Of a stretch of DNA of 64,000 nt, positions 40,662-48,384 are shown one piece after another. A program made the translations under genes and the position numbers. How positions within the stretch are numbered: the stretch's first letter is position 1; each line of letters begins with the position of its first letter. Below the pieces are notes generated by a model, which was not told the origin of the DNA, searched no databases, and saw only the letters and a program-made list of their open reading frames with translations. Source of the stretch: Cellulomonas humilata (GTDB lineage Bacteria > Actinomycetota > Actinomycetes > Actinomycetales > Cellulomonadaceae); the NCBI RefSeq assembly GCF_030814415.1, contig NZ_JAUSVB010000005.1:124001-188000 (forward strand), in the 5' to 3' direction.

Positions 40662-41939
40662 GTGGCCGACTTCCGCACCGAGGTGTTCCAGAACGAGTTC
40701 CTCTCCGACGGTGCCACGGACGTGCACGCGATCGTCACGGTGACGAGCTCCGGCGCGGGGACCGCCGCGACGAGCAGCGGGGGTATCGCGGAGCTCGTCA
40801 TCATCGACACCTCGGGGTCGATGAGCGGCCCGAACATGGACGCCGCCAAGTACGCGGCGCAGGTGGCCGTCGACCAGATCGCCGACGGCACCTGGTTCGC
40901 GGTCATCGGCGGCAGCCACGTGGCCAACCGTGCCTTCCCGTACCCGAACGCGCCGGTCGCGATCGTGCAGATGGAGCCGGGCGCCCGCGAGGAGGCCAAG
41001 CGCGCCATCTCGTACATGCGGCCCTCCGGCGGCACGGCGATGAGCACCTGGCTGCGGCTGGCGGACGCGATCTTCGCCGAGGTGCCGCAGGTGGCCCAGA
41101 AGCACGCGATCCTGCTCACCGACGGGCGCAACGAGTCGGAGCCGCGCGGGGAGCTGTCGTCGGCGATCAGCGCCGTCACCGGGCACTTCCAGTGCGACGC
41201 GCGCGGCGTCGGCTCCAGCTGGGAGGTGGCCGAGCTGCGCGAGATCGCGACCGCGCTGCTGGGCACTGTGGACCTGATCCGCAACCCGGCGGACATCGCG
41301 GCGGACTTCAAGGCGCTGGTCAACGAGTCCATGTCCAAGGGCGTCGCCGACGCCGAGCTGCGCGTCTGGGCGCCGCAGGGTGCGCAGGTGCTCTTCGTGC
41401 GCCGGGTCGCACCGACCGTCGAGGACCTCACGGCGCGCCGCACCGAGGTGAACGCCCTGACCGGCGCGTACCCGACCGGGGCGTGGGGTGACGAGTCCCG
41501 CGACTACCACGTGGCCGTCCGGGTGGCGTCCAAGCCGGTGGGCTCGGAGCAGCTGGCGGCGCGCGTGCAGATCGCGGTCGGGGGCGACGTGCTGGCCTCC
41601 GGGCTGGTCAAGGCGCGCTGGTCCGACGACAGCTCGCTGACTGCCCGCATCAACCCCGAGGTCGCGCACTACACGGGCCAGGCCGAGCTGGCGTCGGTCA
41701 TCCAGGAGGGGCTGGCCGCCAAGGCGTCCGGCGACGAGGCCACGGCGACCGTGAAGCTGGGCCGGGCGGTGCAGCTGGCCGCCGAGACCGGCAACGAGGA
41801 GGCCACCTCCCGCCTGCGGCGCGTGGTCGAGATCGACGACGAGGAACAGGGCACGGTCCGGCTCAAGCGAAACACCGACAAGCTCGACGAGATGGCGCTC
41901 GACACGGCCTCGACCAAGACCACCCGGGTTCGCCGGTGA
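40662..41939 (+). CDS. VWA-domain protein, TerY-like in context
   Basis: A 425-aa cytoplasmic protein. After ~40 residues (NEFLSDGATDVHAIVTV) comes a von Willebrand A domain with an intact metal site, Asp49 in IIDTSGSMSGP, Thr in GGTAMSTWL and LLTDGRNE. A beta-rich middle (about 230-335) and a helical acidic C-terminal part (QAELASVIQEGLAAKASGDE) follow. The last ~25 residues contain several Thr (KRNTDKLDEMALDTASTKTT) that might be kinase targets for FHA reading. A VWA protein beside a PP2C phosphatase and a kinase recalls the TerY-P set of Ter systems. GAGGAG precedes the GTG start; its stop overlaps the FHA gene. Confidence 0.85.
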   Translation: MADFRTEVFQNEFLSDGATDVHAIVTVTSSGAGTAATSSGGIAELVIIDTSGSMSGPNMDAAKYAAQVAVDQIADGTWFAVIGGSHVANRAFPYPNAPVAIVQMEPGAREEAKRAISYMRPSGGTAMSTWLRLADAIFAEVPQVAQKHAILLTDGRNESEPRGELSSAISAVTGHFQCDARGVGSSWEVAELREIATALLGTVDLIRNPADIAADFKALVNESMSKGVADAELRVWAPQGAQVLFVRRVAPTVEDLTARRTEVNALTGAYPTGAWGDESRDYHVAVRVASKPVGSEQLAARVQIAVGGDVLASGLVKARWSDDSSLTARINPEVAHYTGQAELASVIQEGLAAKASGDEATATVKLGRAVQLAAETGNEEATSRLRRVVEIDDEEQGTVRLKRNTDKLDEMALDTASTKTTRVRR

Positions 41940-42646
41940 GCACCGTCACCTGCCCCAACGGTCACCCCTCGACCTCGACCGACTACTGCGACGTCTGCGG
42001 CTCACCCATCGAGGCGGCCGTCGTCGTGGAGGCGCCCGCGCCCGCTGCCCCGTCGGGAACGGCGACGACGTGCCCGCACTGCGGGGCGCCCGCCTCCTCG
42101 CTCGCGCTGTTCTGCGAGGTCTGCGGCTACGACTTCACGACGGGGACCGCGCCGGCCCCGATCGCAGCACCGGCCCCGGTGAGCACCCCGACGCCGGCTG
42201 TCGAGGCCCCGGCGGCCTTGCCCACCCCCGCCCCTGAAGGCGAGGACTCGTGGGTCGCCGAGATCTGGATCGACCCCGACTGGTACGCGGTGCAGAAGGC
42301 CGAGGACCCCATGCCGTCGGCGGGGCTGCCGGGGCTGGTCCCGCTGCGGGAGCGCAGCGTGCTCGTCGGCCGCCCGTCGGCGTCCCGCAACATCCACCCC
42401 GCGGTCGACTGCGGGTCGGACTCGGGCGTCTCCCGCCGGCACTGCCAGCTCAACACCGACGGTCAGCGCTGGTGGGTGGAGGACCTGCAGTCCGCCAACG
42501 GCACGTACGTCAGCCGCGCGGGCGACCCGCTGCCCACCACCCCGATCCCCGCCGGCCAGCGCCGCGAGATCGAGGACGGCGACCGGCTGTACGTGGGGGC
42601 GTGGACGCGCATCGTGATCCGGACGGCGCTCCCCGGGGAGGTCTAG
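41936..42646 (+). CDS. FHA-domain protein with two N-terminal zinc ribbons
   Basis: A 236-aa cytoplasmic adaptor. Two zinc-ribbon-like motifs open the protein (CPNGHPSTSTDYCDVCG, where one Cys is replaced by His, and CPHCGAPASSLALFCEVCG). A Pro/Ala-rich linker (about 62-100) and a C-terminal FHA domain (about 120-230) follow. The phosphothreonine-binding residues are intact: VGRPSASRN, SGVSRRHCQLN and SANGTYVSR. FHA domains read phospho-Thr; in mycobacteria PknG acts through the FHA protein GarA. Unlike GarA/OdhI, no ETTS-like phosphorylation motif is visible at the N-terminus. It is last in the operon, overlapping the VWA stop (GTGA) and the convergent membrane protein gene at CTAG. Confidence 0.88.
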   Translation: MSTVTCPNGHPSTSTDYCDVCGSPIEAAVVVEAPAPAAPSGTATTCPHCGAPASSLALFCEVCGYDFTTGTAPAPIAAPAPVSTPTPAVEAPAALPTPAPEGEDSWVAEIWIDPDWYAVQKAEDPMPSAGLPGLVPLRERSVLVGRPSASRNIHPAVDCGSDSGVSRRHCQLNTDGQRWWVEDLQSANGTYVSRAGDPLPTTPIPAGQRREIEDGDRLYVGAWTRIVIRTALPGEV

Positions 42647-43353
42647 ACCGATCCGGTCTCGATGCCGCTCTCGCCGTGCGCGCGTGCGCGGTGGTCGGCG
42701 GCGACCGCGCGGGCGGCGACGAGCGCCAGCAGCAGCCCGATGGTCAGCGCGCTCGCGTGGCCGGCGTCGGTGAACGTCCGCATGATCGCACCCGGCAGCA
42801 GCCAGTAGACCGCCGTCGCGCCCAGGTACCACCACCGCCAGCGCGGCGGCACCGCGAGCACGAGGAACCCCATCGCCGCGGCCATCACATAGCTCACGCC
42901 GACGTCGGTGGCCGCCGCGACGCTCTCGTCGACGAACCCGTGGAAGATCCCCGTGGCCAGGCCGGCGGCGACCACGAGCCCCGCGCCGACGTGACCGGCG
43001 AGCCCCACCACCACGGACGCGAGCCGGCCGACGAACCGCTGGAGGTACGCCAGCACCACCAGGAGCTGCACCACCAGCGCGAGGCCCCAGATGCTCTCGA
43101 CGACGAACGCGCTGCCGAGCATCGACACGAGCGGCTCGGCCCGGAGGTTGTCGAGGTTGGCGCTGACGCGGGCCAGGATCTCGGCGGTGCGCTCCTCGGG
43201 CTGGAGCATCACGACGAGGGTCACCACGGTGACGGTCGCGCAGTACGCGATGGCGAGGTCGGCGTGCGCGACGGTCCGGCCGACGTCCCGGAGGACCGCG
43301 CGGACGGTCTCGCCCGTGCCTCGTCTGCTCGGCGCGGGCCGCCCGTCGGTCAT
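42643..43353 (-). CDS. Rhomboid-like multi-spanning membrane protein
   Basis: A 236-aa integral membrane protein with about six hydrophobic segments (for example LAIAYCATVTVVTLVVMLQP, GLALVVQLLVVLAYLQRFVG and GVSYVMAAAMGFLVLAVPPR). The layout and the motif VGVSYVMAAAMGFL followed by a late His (GHASALTIGLLLALV) resemble the actinobacterial rhomboid-like group, but the catalytic Gly-x-Ser of true rhomboid proteases is not clear. So it may be an inactive relative. ATG lies seven bases after a TAGCGT hexamer and has no ribosome site. It is convergent with the FHA gene and divergent from the NarK-type gene. Confidence 0.7.
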   Translation of the reverse strand: MTDGRPAPSRRGTGETVRAVLRDVGRTVAHADLAIAYCATVTVVTLVVMLQPEERTAEILARVSANLDNLRAEPLVSMLGSAFVVESIWGLALVVQLLVVLAYLQRFVGRLASVVVGLAGHVGAGLVVAAGLATGIFHGFVDESVAAATDVGVSYVMAAAMGFLVLAVPPRWRWWYLGATAVYWLLPGAIMRTFTDAGHASALTIGLLLALVAARAVAADHRARAHGESGIETGSV

Positions 43354-43360
43354 GCCGGTC

Positions 43361-43366
43361 ACGCTA
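43361..43366 (-). promoter_or_regulatory. Candidate -10 (TAGCGT) for leaderless rhomboid-like mRNA
   Basis: TAGCGT on the minus strand, seven bases before the ATG of the rhomboid-like gene. Confidence 0.4.
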
Positions 43367-43473
43367 GCGCCGTGCCGCGTCGCCACGGTGATCGCCACCG
43401 CCGGTGCGCCGGTGCTAACTTCCGAAGAGCGCCAGGTCCGCGCATCGCCGCCGGACCGGCCTCGGGGGGTCTC

Positions 43474-44682
43474 GTGGCTGAGCAGACCGACGGACGCACC
43501 GCGGTGCGGGTGCTTGTGGTCTCCACGATCGGCTTCCTGGTCAACTTCTGGGCGTGGGCGCTGATCAGCCCGCTCGGCGGCTCCTACGGGAAGGCGCTCG
43601 GCCTGACCGGGGTCCAGCAGTCGGTCCTGGTCGCGGTGCCGGTGATCGTCGGGTCGCTGGGCCGGATCCCCGTGGGCGCCCTGACGGACCGGATCGGCGC
43701 GCGGACGATGTTCCCCGCGGTCACGCTGCTGACCATCGTGCCCGTGCTGTTCATCGGGTTCGTGGCGGACACCTACCCGGCGATGCTGGTGGGCGGCTTC
43801 TTCCTCGGGCTCGGCGGCACGGCGTTCGCCATCGGGGTGCCGGCGGTCAACGCGTGGTTCGCGCCCGAGCGGCGCGGGACGGCGCTCGGCATCTTCGGGC
43901 TCGGCATGGGCGGCACGGCGATCTCCGCGTTCACGACGGTACGGATCACGGACACGTACGGGCCCGAGGCCCCGTTCGTGCTCGTCGCGTGCGTGCTGGC
44001 CGTGTACGCGGTGGTCGCTGCGCTGCTGCTGCGGGACAAGCCGGGCCGTCCGACCCCGCAGGGCTCGTTCCTGGCGCGGACGTGGGCGACGGCCCGCATC
44101 CCCGCGACCGGCCAGCTCTCGCTGCTGTACGCGATGGGCTTCGGCGGGTTCGTCGCGTTCAGCGTCTACCTGCCCACGTACCTGGTGAACGCGTACGATC
44201 TCAGCGCGAGCGACGCCGCGGCCCGCACCGCCGGGTTCGTCGTGCTGGCCGTGGCGATGCGACCAGTCGGGGGGACGCTCTCCGACAAGGTCGGCCCGGT
44301 CCCGGTGCTCATGGTGGCGTTCGTCGCCGCGGCGGTCCTGGCCCTGCTCGCCGCGCTCGAGCTTCCGCTGGTGCCCGGCGCGACGATCGCGTTCCTCGGC
44401 CTGGCTGCAGCGCTCGGTGCGTCCTCGGGCGCAGTGTTCGCGCTGGTCGCGCAGGTCGCCCCCGCGGACAAGGTCGGGGCCGTCACGGGCATCGTCGGAG
44501 CCGCCGGTGGCCTGGGCGGCTTCTTCCCGCCGCTGGTCATGGGGGCCGTCTACGACCAGGTCGGCGACTACAGCCTCGGGTACGTGCTGCTCGCCGCGAG
44601 CGCGCTGGGCGTCGCCTTGTTCACCTGGGGACCGGTCCGTCGGGCCGCCCTCGCACGTGCCGCCGAGGTCTCTACCGCCTGA
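43474..44682 (+). CDS. narK: NarK-type nitrate/nitrite MFS transporter
   Basis: A 402-aa major-facilitator transporter with about twelve helices. It begins VRVLVVSTIGFLVNFWAWAL and has the MFS signature GALTDRIGARTMFP, the nitrate-signature-like glycine stretch GFFLGLGGTAFAIGVPAVNA and a second one, GIVGAAGGLGGFFPPLVMGA. The two glycine-rich nitrate signatures are typical of NarK. It likely imports nitrate and/or exports nitrite for the reductase encoded next. The start is GTG with a run of six G four bases upstream; a TAACTT hexamer about 60 bases before may be the -10. GAGGAG overlapping its stop serves narG, so the genes form one operon. Confidence 0.9.
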   Translation: MAEQTDGRTAVRVLVVSTIGFLVNFWAWALISPLGGSYGKALGLTGVQQSVLVAVPVIVGSLGRIPVGALTDRIGARTMFPAVTLLTIVPVLFIGFVADTYPAMLVGGFFLGLGGTAFAIGVPAVNAWFAPERRGTALGIFGLGMGGTAISAFTTVRITDTYGPEAPFVLVACVLAVYAVVAALLLRDKPGRPTPQGSFLARTWATARIPATGQLSLLYAMGFGGFVAFSVYLPTYLVNAYDLSASDAAARTAGFVVLAVAMRPVGGTLSDKVGPVPVLMVAFVAAAVLALLAALELPLVPGATIAFLGLAAALGASSGAVFALVAQVAPADKVGAVTGIVGAAGGLGGFFPPLVMGAVYDQVGDYSLGYVLLAASALGVALFTWGPVRRAALARAAEVSTA

Positions 44683-44691
44683 GGAGCCACC

Positions 44692-47600
44692 ATGACGATC
44701 GAGCAGGGACGCCGGCCGGGCCTGGACGAGGGGGTCGTCGAGGCGCTGCTGCGGACGCGGCGCTTCCTGCAGAAGAACGAGGTGTCGGCGGACCTGCGCA
44801 CCCTGCACCAGATCGGCGGCCGCGACGCGGACACGTTCTACCGGGACCGGTGGAGCCACGACAAGGTGGTGCGGTCCACCCACGGCGTGAACTGCACGGG
44901 ATCCTGCTCGTGGAAGGTGTTCGTCAAGGACGGCATCATCACGTGGGAGGCCCAGCAGACGGACTACCCGTCGACCGGCCCGGACCGCCCGGAGTACGAG
45001 CCGCGGGGCTGCCCGCGCGGAGCCGCCTTCTCCTGGTACACGTACTCCCCGACGCGGGTCCGGTACCCGTACGTGCGCGGTCTGCTGCTGGAGATGTACC
45101 GCGAGGCCAAGGCGCGACTCGGCGACCCCGTGCTGGCGTGGGCGGACGTCGTCGGCGATCCCGTCCGGTCCGCCCGGTACAAGGCGGCGCGCGGCAAGGG
45201 CGGGCTGGTGCGGGCGTCGTGGGCCGAGGCCGTCGAGATGGTCGCGGCGGCGCACGTGCACACGATCAAGGAGCACGGCCCGGACCGGATCGCGGGGTTC
45301 TCTCCGATCCCCGCGATGTCGATGGTGTCGCACGGGGTCGGCGCCCGGTTCTACGCCCTGCTGGGCGCCCCGATGCTCTCGTTCTACGACTGGTACGCGG
45401 ACCTGCCGGTCGCCTCGCCGCAGGTGTTCGGCGACCAGACGGACGTGCCGGAGTCGGGCGACTGGTGGGACGCCGGGTACCTGATCATGTGGGGCTCGAA
45501 CGTGCCCGTGACCCGCACCCCGGACGCGCACTGGATGGTCGAGGCGCGGTACCGGGGGCAGAAGGTCGTCGCGGTGTCCCCGGACTACGCCGACAACGTG
45601 AAGTTCGCGGACGAGTGGCTGGCCCCGGCGCCCGGCACCGACGGTGCGCTCGCGATGGCGATGGGCCACGTGATCCTGCGCGAGTTCTTCGTCGAGCGCA
45701 GCACGCCGTACTTCGACCGGTACGTGAAGCAGTACACGGACCTCCCGTTCCTCGTCGCTCTGGAGCCGGACGGTGACGGGTTCGTGCCCGGCAAGTTCCT
45801 GACTGCAGCGGACCTGGGGGAGACGTCGGAGAACGCGCAGTTCAAGACGGTCCTGCTCGACGAGACGACCGGGGAGCCGGAGGTGCCCAACGGCTCGCTC
45901 GGCTTCCGGTTCGGCGCGCAGGGCGAGGGGCGCTGGAACCTCCACCTCGCGTCGGTGTCGCCGCAGCTGAGCGCCGCGGGCGCCGGGTCCGGGACGGCGG
46001 CCGTCACGCTGCCGCGATTCGACGCGGTCGACGGGTCCGCCGGGAGCATCGTGCGCGGGGTCCCGACGCGGCAGGTGGCCGGGCGCACCGTCACCACGGT
46101 GTTCGACCTGCTGCTCGCGCAGTACGGCGTCGGCCGCCCGGGGCTGCCCGGCACCTGGCCCAGCGGGTACGACGACGCGTCGTCCCCGTGCACCCCCGCC
46201 TGGCAGGAGGAGATCACCGGGGTGCCTGCCGCCAAGGCGGAGAAGATCGGCCGCGAGTTCGCCGCCAACGCAGAGGAGTCGAAGGGCCGGTCCATGATCC
46301 TCATGGGCGCCGGCACCAACCACTGGTTCCACGCCGACACCATCTACCGCGCGTTCCTCACGCTCACCACGCTGTGCGGGACGCAGGGCGTCAACGGCGG
46401 CGGCTGGGCGCACTACGTCGGCCAGGAGAAGGTCCGCCCGATCACCGGGTACGGCCTGTACGCCAACGCCCTGGACTGGTCCCGACCGCCGCGCAACATG
46501 ATCCAGACCGCCTACTGGTACCTGCACACCGACCAGTTCCGGTACGACCACTTCGGCGCGGACGCGCTCGCGGCGAGCAAGGCCGGCGGGCTGTGGGCCG
46601 GCATGACCACCGCGGACGTGCTCGCGCAGTCCGCCCGCCTCGGCTGGATGCCGAGCTACCCCACCTTCGACCGCAACCCGCTGACGCTCGCCGACGACGT
46701 TGCCGCCTCGGGCACCCCCGCGGGGGAGTACGTGCCGGCGGCGCTGCAGGACGGGTCGCTGCGGTTCGCGGGGGAGGACCCGGACGCCCCGGAGAACTTC
46801 CCGCGCGTGCTGACCATCTGGCGCTCCAACCTGCTGGGCAGCTCCGCCAAGGGCAACGAGTACTTCCTCGAGCACCTGCTGGGCACGGACTCGTCGCTGC
46901 GGGCGCAGGAGGCGCCGCCCGAGCACCGGCCCCGGGACGTCGTCTGGAGGGACGAGGCGCCACGGGGGAAGCTCGACCTGCTGCTGACGCTCGACTTCCG
47001 GATGACGTCGACCACGGTGTTCAGCGACGTGGTCCTGCCGGCGGCGACCTGGTACGAGAAGTACGACCTGAGCAGCACCGACATGCACCCGTTCGTGCAC
47101 TCGTTCAACCCGGCGATCTCGCCGCCGTGGCAGACCCGCACCGACTTCGACGCGTTCCACGAGATCGCGCGGGCGTTCAGCGCGCAGGCCGCGACGCACC
47201 TCGGGGTCCGTCAGGACCTGGTCGCGGTGCCCCTGACGCACGACACCCCGGACGCGATGGCGACGCCGTCGGGGATCGTGCGCGACTGGAGGGCGGGCGA
47301 GTGCGACCCGGTGCCGGGCGTGACGATGCCGAAGCTGGTGGTCGTCGAGCGGGACTACCCGGCGGTCGCGGACAAGCTGGGCGCCCTCGGGCCGCTCGCG
47401 TCGTCGCTGGGCGCCACCACCAAGGGCATCACGTTCGACCTGACGAAGCCCATCGACTATCTCGGCCACAAGAACGGGCTGGTCCGCGGGGGCGCGGGCG
47501 ACGGGCGGCCGTCGCTGCAGCGGGACGTGCACGTCTGCGAGGCGATCCTCGCGCTGTCGGGCACCACCAACGGGCACCTGGCCACCGAGGGGTTCCACAC

Positions 47601-48384
47601 GCTGGAGAAGCGCACAGGGCGGAAGCTGGCCGACCTGGCGGCCGAGCACGAGGGCAAGCAGGTCACGTTCGCGGACACGCAGGCGGCGCCGACGCCGGTC
47701 ATCACGTCCCCCGAGTGGTCGGGCTCGGAGTCCGGGGGCCGGCGGTACTCGCCGTTCACCATCAACGTCGAACGCCTCAAGCCCTGGCACACCCTGACGG
47801 GCCGGCAGCACTTCTTCCTCGACCACGACTGGATGACCGAGCTGGGGGAGAACCTGCCGGTGTTCCGACCACCCCTGAACATGGCGGCCCTGTTCGGGGA
47901 GCCGCAGATCGGGACGAACGGCGAGCTCGGCATCGCGGTGCGGTACCTGACCCCGCACAACAAGTGGTCGATCCACTCGGAGTACCAGGACAACCTGCTG
48001 ATGCTGAGCCTGTCCCGCGGTGGACCGGGCATCTGGATGAGCCAGAAGGACGCCGACACGATCGGCGTCACGGACAACGACTGGATCGAGGCGGTCAACC
48101 GCAACGGCGTCGTCGTCGCCCGCGCGATCGTCTCCCACCGGATGCCCGAGGGGACGGTCTACATGCACCACGCGCAGGACCGGCTCATCGACGTGCCCCG
48201 CTCGGAGACGTCCGGGAAGCGGGGAGGCATCCACAACTCGCTGACCCGCATCCTCATGAAACCCAGCCACCTCATCGGGGGCTACGCGCAGCTGACCTTC
48301 GCGTTCAACTACCTCGGCCCGACAGGCAACCAGCGGGACGAGGTCACCGTGATCCGCCGACGCTCGCAGGAGGTGCAGTACTGA
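44692..48384 (+). CDS. narG: Respiratory nitrate reductase alpha subunit NarG
   Basis: A 1230-aa molybdopterin enzyme that reduces nitrate to nitrite on the inner face of the membrane, taking electrons from NarH. The N-terminus has the His/Cys site of the first iron-sulfur cluster (HGVNCTGSCSWKVFVKDGII). The molybdenum-ligand region is WYADLPVASPQVFGDQTDVP with its Asp. Other family stretches are TNHWFHADTIYRAFLTLTTL, SDVVLPAATWYEKYDLSSTD and GRQHFFLDHDWMTELGENLP. Length matches E. coli NarG (about 1247). There is no Tat signal, as expected for the cytoplasmic enzyme. GAGGAG precedes the ATG and TGATG joins it to narH. Confidence 0.97.
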   Translation: MTIEQGRRPGLDEGVVEALLRTRRFLQKNEVSADLRTLHQIGGRDADTFYRDRWSHDKVVRSTHGVNCTGSCSWKVFVKDGIITWEAQQTDYPSTGPDRPEYEPRGCPRGAAFSWYTYSPTRVRYPYVRGLLLEMYREAKARLGDPVLAWADVVGDPVRSARYKAARGKGGLVRASWAEAVEMVAAAHVHTIKEHGPDRIAGFSPIPAMSMVSHGVGARFYALLGAPMLSFYDWYADLPVASPQVFGDQTDVPESGDWWDAGYLIMWGSNVPVTRTPDAHWMVEARYRGQKVVAVSPDYADNVKFADEWLAPAPGTDGALAMAMGHVILREFFVERSTPYFDRYVKQYTDLPFLVALEPDGDGFVPGKFLTAADLGETSENAQFKTVLLDETTGEPEVPNGSLGFRFGAQGEGRWNLHLASVSPQLSAAGAGSGTAAVTLPRFDAVDGSAGSIVRGVPTRQVAGRTVTTVFDLLLAQYGVGRPGLPGTWPSGYDDASSPCTPAWQEEITGVPAAKAEKIGREFAANAEESKGRSMILMGAGTNHWFHADTIYRAFLTLTTLCGTQGVNGGGWAHYVGQEKVRPITGYGLYANALDWSRPPRNMIQTAYWYLHTDQFRYDHFGADALAASKAGGLWAGMTTADVLAQSARLGWMPSYPTFDRNPLTLADDVAASGTPAGEYVPAALQDGSLRFAGEDPDAPENFPRVLTIWRSNLLGSSAKGNEYFLEHLLGTDSSLRAQEAPPEHRPRDVVWRDEAPRGKLDLLLTLDFRMTSTTVFSDVVLPAATWYEKYDLSSTDMHPFVHSFNPAISPPWQTRTDFDAFHEIARAFSAQAATHLGVRQDLVAVPLTHDTPDAMATPSGIVRDWRAGECDPVPGVTMPKLVVVERDYPAVADKLGALGPLASSLGATTKGITFDLTKPIDYLGHKNGLVRGGAGDGRPSLQRDVHVCEAILALSGTTNGHLATEGFHTLEKRTGRKLADLAAEHEGKQVTFADTQAAPTPVITSPEWSGSESGGRRYSPFTINVERLKPWHTLTGRQHFFLDHDWMTELGENLPVFRPPLNMAALFGEPQIGTNGELGIAVRYLTPHNKWSIHSEYQDNLLMLSLSRGGPGIWMSQKDADTIGVTDNDWIEAVNRNGVVVARAIVSHRMPEGTVYMHHAQDRLIDVPRSETSGKRGGIHNSLTRILMKPSHLIGGYAQLTFAFNYLGPTGNQRDEVTVIRRRSQEVQY

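Noticed and set aside
39260-41443. Long minus-strand frame opposite PP2C and VWA genes
   Set aside because: No start site or family motif; the plus-strand frames carry complete PP2C and VWA signatures.
42643-48270. 1.8-kilocodon minus-strand open frame across narK and narG
   Set aside because: Only its first-gene end (rhomboid-like) is real; the rest is Arg-rich antisense of narK/narG.
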